From positions 1 through 62,454 of the forward strand of contig VGTK01000007.1 of NCBI GenBank assembly GCA_016874715.1: DNA of 62,454 bases, given 5' to 3'. Positions 1 to 9,505 of the stretch are shown one piece after another. Below the pieces are notes generated by a model. It did no database searches. It was not told the DNA's origin and saw only the letters and a program-made list of their open reading frames with translations. Made by a program: the position numbers and the translations under genes. Within the stretch, counting starts at the first letter, position 1. The number at the start of each line of letters is the position of its first letter. The DNA comes from Deltaproteobacteria bacterium. GTDB lineage: Bacteria; Desulfobacterota; Binatia; UBA12015.

Positions 1-181
1 GAAATCGACGTCCAGAGTCGCCCTCAGAGCCCTGATCTCGGGTCGGCCCATACCTCGGGTACCCCCGAAACGGGAGTGAGGGTTCCACTCACGTAACGAG
101 CTCTCCGGAGAACCCGGGGCGGTTCAGGGGAAGGGGACCGCTGCCTTGTGCTAGTACGGCGGTTTCCAGTAGGTACCGAGC

Positions 182-1426
182 GTGGGGGATCCGGTTGTAA
201 CGGGTATGGGCTGTGTCACTCCGATCGGAGTGGGACGTGCCGAGTTCTCTGCGGCGCTTCGGGCTGGTCGGTCCGGCACGCGTGCGGCTGCATCGCTCGA
301 TGCGGCGAGGTACGCTTGTCAGGTAGCGGCGGAGGTCGGCGATTTCTCGGCGAGTGATTTCATGCGCGCCCGCGAGGCGCGGACGTCGCCGCGGGTCGTG
401 CAGCTTGCTGTAGCTGCCGCTCGCTTGGCACTGGCCGACGCGGGCTTGGCGAATTGGCGCGACGCCGCGCGTGTGGGCGTCTTCTTGGGGTCGTCGGTCG
501 GTCCGAGTGCGTATAACTTCGACCAGTTTGGGACGTTCTTGGAGCGAGGCGTTCGACGAATCCCGCCTGATTTTCCCGCGCAGGCACATTACGGCGTGAT
601 TCCCTCAGAGTGTGCGATCCAGCTCGGTGTGCACGGGCCTGTCATGGCGATCTCCAGCGCCTGTACCTCCAGTGCGGATGCCATCGGCTTGGGTGGTGCG
701 ATGATTCGCTCCGGAGTGGTCGACGTGATGATTGTTGGGGGCGCTGAGGCTCCGATATGTCCGATGTTGTTCGCGGCGTTCGATCGGCTTCGGCTGATGC
801 CGAGCGGCTTCAATGCCGTGCCTCATCTTGCGAGTCGTCCGTTTGCTGCGGACAGGGGGGGATTCGTGCTCGGTGAAGGGGCTGGTGTTCTGATTCTGGA
901 AGACGCCCATCACGCGATCTCGCGAGGGGGGCGTCCGATAGCTCACTTGGCTGGCTACGGAGCTACATGCGACGCGGAGTCGCACTTCAGTCATGCCGCG
1001 GACGGACGTGATGCGGCAGCGGCTATTCGCGCGGCTTTAGGAATGGCGGGGCGCCGGGCGGAGGAGATCGACTACGTAAATGCGCACGGATCCGCGACCA
1101 GGCAGAACGATTCCTTCGAGACGCGCGTGTTTCATGAAGTGCTGGGATCTCGGGCGAAGACTGTGCCTGTCAGTTCCTCAAAGTCGATGCACGGCCATTT
1201 GCTGGGAGCATCGGCAGCCGTGGAACTCGTCGCCACGATCATCGGTATGGACGAAGGCTTCGTACCTCCGACGATAAATTTGTACGCTTCGGACCCGGAA
1301 TGCGATCTGGACTACGTCCCAAATCAGTCGCGGGCGTTAAAGGTGTCTGTAGCGCTTTCGACGAGTTTCGGTTTCGGTGCGCGGAATGCGGCTTTGGTTG
1401 TGACGAGGGTCGGCGATGACGGATAG
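182..1426 (+). CDS. beta-ketoacyl-ACP synthase (KAS II/FabF-like)
   Basis: Condensing enzyme that would join malonyl-ACP to an acyl-ACP in fatty-acid or polyketide-like synthesis. The 414-residue protein is the usual KAS II length and opens with the typical VVTGMGCVTPIG beta strand. The thiolase-fold triad is visible: Cys161 in SSACTSS, His302 in NAHGSA and His339 in GHLLGAS. The GTG start keeps the conserved first strand. A weak TTGTGC-18 nt-TAGGTA-6 nt spacing precedes it. It overlaps the acyl carrier protein gene by 11 nt and is followed by an acyltransferase, so this looks like a small type II acyl-assembly operon. Base composition is lower in GC and codon choice is more relaxed than in genes after about 3.05 kb, which suggests acquired DNA. 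The product cannot be told from sequence. Confidence 0.9.
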   Translation: MGDPVVTGMGCVTPIGVGRAEFSAALRAGRSGTRAAASLDAARYACQVAAEVGDFSASDFMRAREARTSPRVVQLAVAAARLALADAGLANWRDAARVGVFLGSSVGPSAYNFDQFGTFLERGVRRIPPDFPAQAHYGVIPSECAIQLGVHGPVMAISSACTSSADAIGLGGAMIRSGVVDVMIVGGAEAPICPMLFAAFDRLRLMPSGFNAVPHLASRPFAADRGGFVLGEGAGVLILEDAHHAISRGGRPIAHLAGYGATCDAESHFSHAADGRDAAAAIRAALGMAGRRAEEIDYVNAHGSATRQNDSFETRVFHEVLGSRAKTVPVSSSKSMHGHLLGASAAVELVATIIGMDEGFVPPTINLYASDPECDLDYVPNQSRALKVSVALSTSFGFGARNAALVVTRVGDDG

Positions 1427-1670
1427 GGCCGGGGTGCGAGAGTCGGTCGTAACGCAGATCGCGCTCGAGTTGGGTATTGAGCTGGAGGTCGTGCGAGGCG
1501 CTGGATCGCTCAGGAAAGAGATTGGCATGGACTCAGTCGCGGCGGCCAACATTCTGTTTGCGCTGGAGGCGCGCTACGGAGTCGAGGTCGATCTCGACGG
1601 AGCGCTCTCGGTGGATTCGGTGGAGGACGTAGTCGAGCTGTTGCTGGCTGCTATGTCCTGCACTAGGTGA
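1416..1670 (+). CDS. acyl carrier protein
   Basis: An 84-residue carrier protein that would hold the growing acyl chain on a phosphopantetheine arm. The attachment serine is Ser40 in the GMDSVAA motif; the usual motif is DSL, so the Val is a small deviation typical of specialised carriers. The predicted all-helical length fits. It starts inside the end of the upstream ketosynthase gene and ends 3 nt before the next start, so the three genes are almost certainly co-transcribed and probably translationally coupled. It is probably dedicated to that pathway rather than the housekeeping ACP; this is inference from linkage. Confidence 0.88.
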   Translation: MTDRAGVRESVVTQIALELGIELEVVRGAGSLRKEIGMDSVAAANILFALEARYGVEVDLDGALSVDSVEDVVELLLAAMSCTR

Positions 1671-1673
1671 GTA

Positions 1674-2321
1674 ATGTCGCTCCGTGTGCAGGTGGTGAAT
1701 GGGTTGGCGGCTCCTCTCACGCGATACATCGGTCGGCTCAAAGGGTGGGCTAGTGTCGAAGACGTTCGTAAAGTTAATGACCAGCTCTGCTCGCTGGTGC
1801 GTACCGCAGGAAGCCGTCCGGTCGTGCTTTGCTACCTCATCAAAGATGTCCTCCCGATGATGGTGGTCGCGGCGATCAATCCGAGCGGGGCGTTCGCTCG
1901 GCTTCGTTGGGTATGTGACGATACAATCGGCGGCTTGGTCAGCGCTCGGGTGATTGCGTCGCTCGGTGGCGGGGTGTTCATTCTTCCCTGGGGGAGCGCC
2001 GGTCGCCGCATTCGAGCGATAGGCGCCCTGCGCCAACTAGAAACGCCCTGGGGGATTACTGTGGACGGGCATGGGCCCTATGGGGAGGTAAACCCCGCGC
2101 TGGTCAGGCTCCTTTCTACGTTGGACGCGTTGGTGCTGCCCGTTGCCGCTACTGCGCACCCCGAAACTTATGTCCTGCTTCGGGCCAAGCTGGCGATTCC
2201 GTTGCCGTGGAGTGTCGTGAGGCTCCGTGTAGGTGCCATTGTGGATGTTCGCGAGCACGGTGTTGGCACGGGGCGCGTGTTGAGCGAACGACTGTCGAGC
2301 ATTTCGCTGAGGGGGACGTGA
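1674..2321 (+). CDS. DUF374-like lysophospholipid acyltransferase-family protein
   Basis: A 215-residue protein resembling the DUF374 branch of the lysophospholipid acyltransferase superfamily. The best landmark is DGHGPYG at residues 131-137, corresponding to the DGPRGP block of the family. It is followed by a conserved-looking stretch with LPVAAT and AIPLPWS, where family members have the PVG and IPxPF motifs. The N-terminal catalytic HxxxxD block is not obvious, so activity is uncertain. It lies 3 nt after the ACP gene and could move the acyl chain made by the KAS/ACP pair to a lipid acceptor. Alternatively it is an inactive relative. Composition matches the low-GC block. Confidence 0.6.
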   Translation: MSLRVQVVNGLAAPLTRYIGRLKGWASVEDVRKVNDQLCSLVRTAGSRPVVLCYLIKDVLPMMVVAAINPSGAFARLRWVCDDTIGGLVSARVIASLGGGVFILPWGSAGRRIRAIGALRQLETPWGITVDGHGPYGEVNPALVRLLSTLDALVLPVAATAHPETYVLLRAKLAIPLPWSVVRLRVGAIVDVREHGVGTGRVLSERLSSISLRGT

Positions 2322-2364
2322 GGATAGCGCGCAACAGCAGAACGATGCGGATCTTGGTCCCGGA

Positions 2365-3777
2365 GTGTCTGGGGTGGGCTTGGGCCAACTAGGTACGGAG
2401 ATGTCTACGCCGACGGTGGAGGAGGACCGAGGGGTTCGTCGGAGGCTGTTTGTCGAAGGGTTGGCCGTTCGTGCCGCCCTCGGAGTTGTGTTCGCGATTT
2501 TGTTTGTGCTGCTTCTCTTGGTCACGGACATGGATCGGCGGAGTACTCTGGCGAGCGTCGCGATCTTGGCGGTGTTGGTGCTTGTGAATGTGCCCTACTG
2601 GTGGTTGGGGCGGCGCCGAGAGTTCCCAAGGGGCGACCTATTTCGCCATCAAGTAGTGGATGTCGTCCTATTGACTATATTGATCTATTATTTGGGCGGG
2701 ATTCATGTTCCTTACGGTGGGCTGTCGTACGCTGTGTTGGTGTTGTTTGCGGCAGTTAGTGAATCGAAGCAGGCAGCGATGGTGTTGGCGGGATTCGCAA
2801 GTGTGTGCTTTACGATGCTGGTCTGTGCGGAGGCCTCGGGTGCGGTGCCGCCAGTGACGGGAATGTGGGAGCACCAGTTAACCGGAAGAGCGCAGATCGT
2901 CGCGTTTGCGACTCCGCTAACGTTCTTGTTCGCTCTAGCTTGGATCGGTGGGTCGCTAGCGGATCAGCTAAAGGCGGCGAATGCTAGCTTGTTGGAGTTT
3001 AGTGCGCGGATCGAAGAGCAGAACCGAACGCTCGAGCGCAAGGTCGCGGATCGGACTGCGGAGCTCGCCCGCGCCACGCAGGAGATCGAGGATCTTGTCC
3101 ACATCGTCTCTCACGACCTCAAGAACGTCGCCGTCGCCGTCACCGAGACCGCCCGCAAGCTCGTGGCGCGCGAGGGCGGCAGTCTGTCGGAGCGCGGCAA
3201 GTCCTACGCAGCTAACGTTCTCGAGGACGGTCGTACGATGTCCCGGATGCTCGAGGACCTGCTCCTGCTCTTCCGGCACACCGATGGTGCCGGAACGCGT
3301 GCGGAGTGGGTGGACGTCGACGCCGTCGTCCGGCAGTCGCTGCGGCAGGTCCAGTACCAGGTCGAATCGAAGCGGATCGAGGTCTCGGTCGGGCCGCTGC
3401 CTTCCGTCTTTGCGGACACGCAAAAGATGCGGCATATCTTCGACAACCTGCTGAACAACGCTTGCAAGTACGTCGGCGACAAGAAGCCGGCGCGCATCGA
3501 CGTAGGCGGGGATGTGAACGGAACGACGGTAAAGTTCTTCGTCCGCGACAACGGCGTCGGGATGGACGAACGGGAGCGAGCGAGGATCTTCCAGCTCTAC
3601 CATCGTGGGCCTGTTCAGAAGGTGGAGGGGGCGGTGCAGGAGGGACACGGGGTAGGGCTGGCGATCGTCAAGCGGATCGTCGAGCGCTACGGCGGAGCGA
3701 TCGCCGTGACGAGCGCGGCGCGCGAGGGCACCACCTTCGAGGTGACCCTGCCGCGTGGCGACGGGGCCGTGGCGTGA
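2365..3777 (+). CDS. membrane sensor histidine kinase
   Basis: A 470-residue sensor kinase. The N-terminal ~210 residues hold about six hydrophobic segments (first near 35-52, last near 175-195) with no recognisable extracellular sensor domain. A short coiled coil follows, then HisKA with His250 in VSHDLKN, and an HATPase domain with N-box NNACKY, G1 DNGVGMD and G2 GHGVGLAI. The GTG at 2365 is taken; an in-frame ATG at 2401 is a good alternative. The stop overlaps the next gene by 4 nt (GTGA), so the REC-kinase partner is translationally coupled. The membrane half has local GC near 42-58% while the kinase half is near 70-75%, with the change at about 3015-3050. Confidence 0.9.
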   Translation: MSGVGLGQLGTEMSTPTVEEDRGVRRRLFVEGLAVRAALGVVFAILFVLLLLVTDMDRRSTLASVAILAVLVLVNVPYWWLGRRREFPRGDLFRHQVVDVVLLTILIYYLGGIHVPYGGLSYAVLVLFAAVSESKQAAMVLAGFASVCFTMLVCAEASGAVPPVTGMWEHQLTGRAQIVAFATPLTFLFALAWIGGSLADQLKAANASLLEFSARIEEQNRTLERKVADRTAELARATQEIEDLVHIVSHDLKNVAVAVTETARKLVAREGGSLSERGKSYAANVLEDGRTMSRMLEDLLLLFRHTDGAGTRAEWVDVDAVVRQSLRQVQYQVESKRIEVSVGPLPSVFADTQKMRHIFDNLLNNACKYVGDKKPARIDVGGDVNGTTVKFFVRDNGVGMDERERARIFQLYHRGPVQKVEGAVQEGHGVGLAIVKRIVERYGGAIAVTSAAREGTTFEVTLPRGDGAVA

Positions 3778-4883
3778 GCGCCGGCGCGACCGAGGCGATC
3801 GAGATCCTCGTCGTTGAGGACAACGAGCGCCATTCGGCACTGATCAAGGACGAGCTAGAGATCGAAGTGCCGACCTCCTCCGTAACGGTCGCGGCCAGCG
3901 TGGGCGCCGCCTTCGAGGCGCTGGCGGCTCGAAGCTACGACCTGGTCCTCCTGGACTTCAGGCTGCCCGACGGCGACGGCCTCGAGATCCTCACCCAGAT
4001 GAAGGCCGACGGACGCCGAGAGCCGGTCGTGTTCGTGACGACCAGCTCCTCTACGACGACGGCCGTGGCGGCGATGAAGATCGGCGCGGAGGACTACATC
4101 GTCAAGGAGGAAGGGTATCTCGAGGTCCTCCCGTTCGTTGTGAACGAGGTGCTCGAGCGCGCGCGCCTCAAAGCGGAGCGCGCGGAGATTACCAAGAAGG
4201 CCGCCCAGGCGGACAGGCTATCCTCGCTCAACAACCTGATGGCGAGCATCGCGCACAACCTCAACAATCCGCTGACGACCGTGCGGACCTTCCTGGAGCT
4301 GCTGCCCGCGCGCTACGAGTCCGACCTGGAGTTCCGGACCGACTACTACAAGCTGGTGCTCGAGGCGGCGGAGAGAATCGGGCTTCTCATCTCGAACATG
4401 ATGAAGGCGGTGACGGTTCCATCCGAGGGTGTGGATCCGCCGTGGGCCATCCGCGACCTGATGACGGAGCTCCAGATGTATGCCGCCCCGTCACTGCGTG
4501 ACCGGCAGCTGCACCTCGAGATCGACTGCCCGGCGGAGACGCCGGAGCTCACCGCGCCGCGTGAGTCGCTCAAGCAGGCGCTGATCGTGCTCATCGACAA
4601 CGCTGTCGCGTTCTCGCCGACTGGCGGGACGGTGCGGCTCGCATGCCGGACGAGTGTCGGCGAGGAGCCGTCCATCCTTCTCGAGGTGGCCGACGAGGGG
4701 CCTGGTGTTCCGCACGCTGATCGAAAGAAGATCTTCGACGCCTTCTACACGACGCGAACGGGCGGCAACGGGATCGGGCTCTTCGTCGCGCAGAACGTTG
4801 CCCGCGCGCAGGGCGGTGCGCTCGAAGTTGGCGACAACGCGCCGCGCGGAGCGCGCTTCTCGATCTCGCTACCCATCTCCTGA
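3774..4883 (+). CDS. response-regulator receiver fused to histidine kinase
   Basis: A 369-residue protein with a receiver domain first and a kinase second. The receiver has the phospho-acceptor Asp61 in LLDFRLPDGDG and the conserved Thr/Lys region. A linker helix leads to a dimerisation helix with His161 in AHNLNNPL and an HATPase domain (DEGPGVP, GNGIGLFV). There is no DNA-binding output and no membrane segment. The GTG start lies in the 4-nt overlap with the upstream kinase stop, so the two are co-translated. The likely flow is membrane kinase to REC to soluble kinase, with a further response regulator outside the window. Its 3' end overlaps the convergent carboxyl-carrier gene by 15 bp. 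Confidence 0.88.
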   Translation: MSAGATEAIEILVVEDNERHSALIKDELEIEVPTSSVTVAASVGAAFEALAARSYDLVLLDFRLPDGDGLEILTQMKADGRREPVVFVTTSSSTTTAVAAMKIGAEDYIVKEEGYLEVLPFVVNEVLERARLKAERAEITKKAAQADRLSSLNNLMASIAHNLNNPLTTVRTFLELLPARYESDLEFRTDYYKLVLEAAERIGLLISNMMKAVTVPSEGVDPPWAIRDLMTELQMYAAPSLRDRQLHLEIDCPAETPELTAPRESLKQALIVLIDNAVAFSPTGGTVRLACRTSVGEEPSILLEVADEGPGVPHADRKKIFDAFYTTRTGGNGIGLFVAQNVARAQGGALEVGDNAPRGARFSISLPIS

Positions 4884-5384
4884 CCCCGTGTACTGGCAGG
4901 TGACGACGGGCTGATCCTGTTCGATGGACGTACCAGGCGCGGCGTGGACTGCGGCGACGATCCCGTCCGCGGGTGCGATGATCGGGGTCTCCATCTTCAT
5001 CGCTTCGATCACCGCGAGCACGTCCCCGGCACGAATCTCACCGCCTGGCTCGACGTTGACCTTGAGGACCCGGCCGGGAACGGGTGCTCGCAGCACAGGC
5101 TCGTGAGCCTCGCGTGCCTGCGCCCCGGCGCTCGCGGCACCCGGCGCGACGCGCTGGAACACGGACTCTCGTCCCTCGAGGACGACACGAACGTCGCGCT
5201 CGCCGATCCGGGTCCAGGCGCGATGGACACGTCCGTCGAGCGTGAAGACGATCCGCGGTCCTTTCTGATCGAGAAGCCGGACCTCGCGGCGCACGCCGTT
5301 GACCTCGACCCAGCACGCTGACCGGTCGCCGTGCACCTCGAGCGTCGCTGTCGCGCCGTCGCGCCCGCGCAGGTGGAGGCTCAC
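4869..5384 (-). CDS. biotin carboxyl carrier protein of acyl-CoA carboxylase
   Basis: A 171-residue biotin carrier subunit. The C-terminal biotinyl domain carries Lys130 in EAMKMETP. The N-terminal ~90 residues form a BT-like linker domain that in fused acyl-CoA carboxylase alpha chains sits between carboxylase and carrier. The gene is in a different frame from the biotin carboxylase but has its own GTG start in a 4-nt GTGA overlap with that gene's stop. It is therefore a genuinely split alpha chain rather than a frameshift. It works with the next two genes to carry CO2 to an acyl-CoA. Confidence 0.88.
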   Translation of the reverse strand: MSLHLRGRDGATATLEVHGDRSACWVEVNGVRREVRLLDQKGPRIVFTLDGRVHRAWTRIGERDVRVVLEGRESVFQRVAPGAASAGAQAREAHEPVLRAPVPGRVLKVNVEPGGEIRAGDVLAVIEAMKMETPIIAPADGIVAAVHAAPGTSIEQDQPVVTCQYTGSGDG

Positions 5385-6907
5385 GACGCACCTCGGCCGG
5401 TGCGCCAGCCCGCCAGCTGCTGCCACGGTGATGCGACGCCGGGAGCCGCGGCCGCCCCCGCGCGACCGCCGCCCGCAGTCGGTGTCCGGAAGTGAAGCGC
5501 GAGCGCGGCCGCGACGAGCTCGGGAGAATCGGCATCCGTTGCGACCGGCGCCGGGAGCCAGTCCGAGTAGCGACGCGTCACCAGCTGCGTGTCCGCGCTG
5601 CCCGCGAGCACGTCGGGATCGGCGAGCAGCGTCGAGAGGAACTCGGCGTTCGTCGTCACGCCGAGCACGACCAGCTCGCGAAGCGCGGCGGCGATGACGT
5701 CGAGCGCCGCGTGCCGGTCGGCGCCGTAGCCGATCACCTTCGCGATCAAGGCATCGTACTCTGCGGGGACGACGCCGCCCGACAGCACGCCCGAATCGCA
5801 GCGCACCCCCGCACCGCCGGGCTCGACGAAGCACGCGATGCGACCCGGCGACGGCGCGAAGCCGCGCGCGGGGTCCTCGGCGCAGATGCGCGCCTCGATC
5901 GCGTGGCCACGCACGCGGATGTCTTCCTGGCGAAACGGCAGCGCCTGGCCGGCCGCGATGCGGATCTGCTGCTCGACCAGGTCGATCCCGCACACGATCT
6001 CGCTCACCGGATGCTCGACCTGGAGACGCGTGTTCATCTCCAGGAAGTAGAAGCGGTCGCCCTCGACGAGGAACTCGACGCTGCCCGCGCCCTCGTATCT
6101 CACGGATTGCGCGGCGCGCACGGCCGAATCGAGGAGCCCCTGCCGGACGGCCGCGGCGAGGTTCGGCGCGGGGGCCTCCTCGATCACCTTCTGGAAACGG
6201 CGCTGCAGGGAGCACTCGCGCTCGTACACGTGCACGACGTTGCCGTGACGATCGCCGAGCACCTGCACCTCGACGTGCCGCGCGCGCTCGACCACGCGCT
6301 CCAGATAGACTCTCGGGTCGCCGAACGCCGCCTGCGCCTCGCGCGAGGCTGCGGTCAGCGCGTCCTGCAACTGGTCTGGCGTGTCGACGCGCCGCATGCC
6401 GCGGCCGCCACCGCCGCCGGCGGCCTTCACGAGAAGGGGAAAGCCGATCCCGGCTGCCAGCGCGGGAAGGGAAGGCGGGTCCGCGTCCGGGTCGCTGCCC
6501 GGAACGATGGGAATGCCGAGGCGCGACATCGTGCGGCGCGCTCCCAGCTTGTCGCCCATCGCCTCCATCGCTTCGGGCGATGGGCCGACGAACGTGATGC
6601 CGGCGGCTGCGACGGCGCGCGCGAACGCTGCGTTCTCCGCGAGGAAGCCGTAGCCTGGATGGATCGCCTGCGCGCCGGTGGCGCGTGCGGCGTCGAGGAT
6701 ACGCTCGACGTTCAGGTAGCTCTCGAGCGGGGCCGCGGGGCCGATCGCGACCGCCGCATCCGCGAGCGCCACGTGCGGCGAAGTGCGGTCGACATCGGAG
6801 TAGACGGCAACGCTGCGGATCCCGAGCGCGCGACAGGCCCTGATCACCCGAACGGCGATCTCGCCTCGGTTCGCGATGAGAAGCGTCTCGAACGGTATCG
6901 CCGTCAC
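5381..6907 (-). CDS. biotin carboxylase subunit of acyl-CoA carboxylase
   Basis: A 508-residue ATP-grasp enzyme that carboxylates the biotin of the carrier using ATP and bicarbonate. It starts with [16 protein letters not shown]. It contains the Gly-rich ATP-binding loop [11 protein letters not shown], the catalytic [14 protein letters not shown] motif and the C-terminal [10 protein letters not shown] region of acyl-CoA carboxylase alpha chains. The GTG start overlaps the carboxyltransferase stop by 4 nt. Length equals the biotin-carboxylase part of methylcrotonyl- or propionyl-CoA carboxylase alpha, with carrier and linker moved to a separate gene. Substrate is best inferred from the carboxyltransferase. 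Confidence 0.93.
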   Translation of the reverse strand: MTAIPFETLLIANRGEIAVRVIRACRALGIRSVAVYSDVDRTSPHVALADAAVAIGPAAPLESYLNVERILDAARATGAQAIHPGYGFLAENAAFARAVAAAGITFVGPSPEAMEAMGDKLGARRTMSRLGIPIVPGSDPDADPPSLPALAAGIGFPLLVKAAGGGGGRGMRRVDTPDQLQDALTAASREAQAAFGDPRVYLERVVERARHVEVQVLGDRHGNVVHVYERECSLQRRFQKVIEEAPAPNLAAAVRQGLLDSAVRAAQSVRYEGAGSVEFLVEGDRFYFLEMNTRLQVEHPVSEIVCGIDLVEQQIRIAAGQALPFRQEDIRVRGHAIEARICAEDPARGFAPSPGRIACFVEPGGAGVRCDSGVLSGGVVPAEYDALIAKVIGYGADRHAALDVIAAALRELVVLGVTTNAEFLSTLLADPDVLAGSADTQLVTRRYSDWLPAPVATDADSPELVAAALALHFRTPTAGGGRAGAAAAPGVASPWQQLAGWRTGRGAS

Positions 6908-8511
6908 ATGCGGTAGACGCCGGTCGGCGTCGCGGCAATCGGTGCGTTCGCGGTGGCCGCCAATGCGAGCGCCAGCGCTGCGCGCGAGTCGACGGGATCG
7001 AGAATTCCGTCGTCCCACAGCCGTGCGCTCGAGAAGTAGGGGCTGCCTTCGCGCTCGAACTGCTCGCGGATCGGCGCCTTGAACTGCGCCGCCGCGGGCG
7101 TTTCGGCTTCGGAATCCTCGCCGCGCGCCTGCTGCCGAACCGTCCAGAGTGTGCTCGCCGCCTGCTCGCCGCCCATGACGGAAATGCGCGAGTTCGGCCA
7201 CATGAAGAGGAACCTCGGCTGGTACGCGCGACCGCACATCGCGTAGTTGCCCGCGCCGTGCGAGGCCCCGATCACCAGTGTGATCTTCGGTACCGCAGCG
7301 TTGGCGACGGCGTGTACCATCTTCGCGCCGTCCTTCGCGATCCCGCCGTGTTCGTACTGGCGACCCACCATGAAGCCCGTGATGTTCTGCAGGAAGATCA
7401 GCGGCACGCGGCGGGTGGTGCAGAGCTCGATGAAGTGCGTGGCCTTCAGGGCGGACTCGGAGAACAGCACCCCGTTGTTGGCGATGACGCCCACCGTGTA
7501 GCCGAACAGGCGAGCGAAGCCGGTCACCAGCGTCGGTCCGAAGCGGGGCTTGAACTCGGCGAACAGCGAGCCGTCGAACAGACGCGCGATCACCTCGTGC
7601 ACGTCGCAGGGCTGCCGTGTGTCGCGCGGCAGGATGCCGTACAGTTCCGCGGGGTCGTAGGCCGGATCCTCGGGCGACGCCGACGGCGCGATCGACGACT
7701 CCGGGCGGCCCCCGAGGTTCTCGAAGATCGTGCGCGTGATGGCGAGCGCGTGCGCGTCGCTCGATGCGAGGTGGTCCGCCACACCGGAAATGCGCGTGTG
7801 GACGTCGCCGCCGCCGAGATCCTCGGCCGAGACGACCTCGCCGGTCGCGGCCTTCACCAGCGGCGGTCCACCGAGAAAGATCGTGCCCTGCTTCGCGACG
7901 ATGACCGCCTCGTCGGACATCGCCGGCACGTAGGCCCCGCCGGCGGTGCACGAGCCCATCACGACCGCGACCTGGGCGATCCCGGCCGCGGACATGCGGG
8001 CCTGGTTGTAGAAGATCCGCCCGAAGTGGTCCCGGTCCGGGAAGACGTCCGCCTGCAGGGGCAGGAAGGCGCCACCCGAGTCGACCAGGTAGACACAGGG
8101 CAGCCGGTTCTCCAGCGCGATCTCCTGCGCCCGCAGGTGTTTCTTGACGGTGGTCGGGAAGTAGGTGCCGCCCTTCACCGTGGCGTCGTTGGCCACGAGC
8201 ATCGCCTCGCGGCCCTGGATCCGTCCGATCCCGGTGACGATCCCGGCCGCGGGCGCGTCGCCGTCGTGCATGCCGTGTGCGGCGAGCGCACCAAGCTCGA
8301 GGAACGGGCTGTCGGGATCGAGCAGGGCGTCGATGCGGTCGCGGACGAGCAGCTTGCCGCGCGACGTATGCCGCTCCCGCGCCTCCGGCGAGCCACCCAG
8401 CCGGACCTTCTCCAGGGTCTCGCGCAGCTCGCGTGCGAGCGCTCGATGGTGTGCCGCGTTGTCGCGGAACTCGTCGCTCGACGTGCGGATTCGGGACGTC
8501 AGGCGTTCCAC
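6904..8511 (-). CDS. acyl-CoA carboxylase carboxyltransferase, methylcrotonyl-CoA carboxylase beta type
   Basis: A 535-residue carboxyltransferase with both crotonase-fold halves. It moves the carboxyl group from biotin to the acyl-CoA. Blocks such as [40 protein letters not shown] and [17 protein letters not shown] are characteristic of the methylcrotonyl-CoA carboxylase beta family (leucine and isoprenoid catabolism). Related geranyl- and other acyl-CoA carboxylases share them, so substrate is not certain. The first gene of the carboxylase trio, it sits 1 nt after an acyltransferase stop. No isovaleryl-CoA dehydrogenase, methylglutaconyl hydratase or HMG-CoA lyase gene is nearby, which weakens a dedicated leucine-operon reading. 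Confidence 0.9.
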   Translation of the reverse strand: MERLTSRIRTSSDEFRDNAAHHRALARELRETLEKVRLGGSPEARERHTSRGKLLVRDRIDALLDPDSPFLELGALAAHGMHDGDAPAAGIVTGIGRIQGREAMLVANDATVKGGTYFPTTVKKHLRAQEIALENRLPCVYLVDSGGAFLPLQADVFPDRDHFGRIFYNQARMSAAGIAQVAVVMGSCTAGGAYVPAMSDEAVIVAKQGTIFLGGPPLVKAATGEVVSAEDLGGGDVHTRISGVADHLASSDAHALAITRTIFENLGGRPESSIAPSASPEDPAYDPAELYGILPRDTRQPCDVHEVIARLFDGSLFAEFKPRFGPTLVTGFARLFGYTVGVIANNGVLFSESALKATHFIELCTTRRVPLIFLQNITGFMVGRQYEHGGIAKDGAKMVHAVANAAVPKITLVIGASHGAGNYAMCGRAYQPRFLFMWPNSRISVMGGEQAASTLWTVRQQARGEDSEAETPAAAQFKAPIREQFEREGSPYFSSARLWDDGILDPVDSRAALALALAATANAPIAATPTGVYRM

Positions 8512-8512
8512 G

Positions 8513-9505
8513 TCAGAAGAACACGCTGCGACGGGTGCGAAGCCCGCGCTCGATCATGCCGCGCATCTCGTCGCGGACCTCTTGGACCTTGGCCTCCATC
8601 ACGGAATCCTCGTCGCGGGGGTTGCCGCCGAAGTGCATCGGGGAGCCGACCAGAATCCGGTACTTGACCGGCAGCGGCAGGACGCCGAGCGGACCGAGCA
8701 GCGGAAAGGTCAGGGTGATGGGAAACGCCGGCGCGCCCATGATGCGGGCGAGCGGACGCAGGTTGGCGATGGCCGGTGCCTGGTCTTCCGAGCCGATGAC
8801 GACCGCCGGCACGATCGGCGCCCGGGTTTCGAGCGCGAGCCGCATGAAGCCCAGGCCGAAGCGCTGCAACCGGTAGCGTTGCGCGTAGAGCTTGTTCAGC
8901 CCGCGCACGCCCTCGGGAAACGCAATCACCGCCTCCTCGCGGTTCAGGAGGTCGATGCAGTTCTTCGGCGTCCCGACGACCGACCCGATGCGGAGCCCGA
9001 TCGTGCCGATGAACGGCAGCGTCGGCATCCAGTACTCGGCCATGCCGCGCAGCACGCGGGGCGGATCTGCCTCGAGGATCGACGCGCACATCAGCATCGC
9101 GGCGTCGAAGGGCAGCTGGCCTGCGTGATTGGCGATGAGCAGCATCCTCCCCGAAGGGAAGTGCTCGATGCCCTCGACCTCCACGCGGAACCAGTAGCGG
9201 TAGAGCAGGGCGGTGAGCAGCGTCGAGCTGCGCAGCGTCTCCGGGCTCATCCCCCACGGGTCGAAGCCGTACTCGTTCAGCTCCGTCGGGATGCGGGCGA
9301 GCTTCGCGTCGACCTCGTCCGCGAGCTCGCCGACGACAGCGGGCAGGGTGAGCGACAGCGTGCGCACGACCGCGTCGAGCGACTCCTCGATCAGGCCCTG
9401 GTTGGGCTGCCGCGGCGTCACGGGACGAGCGGTCGGCGATCCGCCTACGCTGCCGCGCTTGCTCGCTGGTCCCGCAACTGCGCGAAGATGTCGTGCAGAT
9501 TCCAT
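8513..9505 (-). CDS. 1-acyl-glycerol-3-phosphate acyltransferase-like protein
   Basis: A 330-residue lysophospholipid acyltransferase-superfamily protein. Block I is NHAGQLPFD at residues 126-134, a spaced version of the NHxxxxD motif found in tafazzin-like and actinobacterial glycerol acyltransferases. Block III is FPEGVRG at 196-202, and block IV has the [10 protein letters not shown] strand. It would acylate a lysolipid at the inner membrane. From ATG 9505 it overlaps the upstream SDR gene by 61 bp; a GTG at 9421 removes the overlap and loses only a low-complexity N-terminus, so that start is equally plausible. It sits between the SDR gene and the carboxylase trio in one direction. Confidence 0.8.
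   Translation of the reverse strand: MESARHLRAVAGPASKRGSVGGSPTARPVTPRQPNQGLIEESLDAVVRTLSLTLPAVVGELADEVDAKLARIPTELNEYGFDPWGMSPETLRSSTLLTALLYRYWFRVEVEGIEHFPSGRMLLIANHAGQLPFDAAMLMCASILEADPPRVLRGMAEYWMPTLPFIGTIGLRIGSVVGTPKNCIDLLNREEAVIAFPEGVRGLNKLYAQRYRLQRFGLGFMRLALETRAPIVPAVVIGSEDQAPAIANLRPLARIMGAPAFPITLTFPLLGPLGVLPLPVKYRILVGSPMHFGGNPRDEDSVMEAKVQEVRDEMRGMIERGLRTRRSVFF

Noticed and set aside
856..862. G7 run in the ketosynthase gene as a slippery site
   Set aside because: Short run within an intact, conserved reading frame; similar G7 runs occur elsewhere by codon choice.
5381..5384. Possible frameshift between biotin carboxylase and biotin carrier
   Set aside because: The stop and a GTG start coincide as GTGA, a pattern repeated at other gene pairs here, so two genes are more likely.
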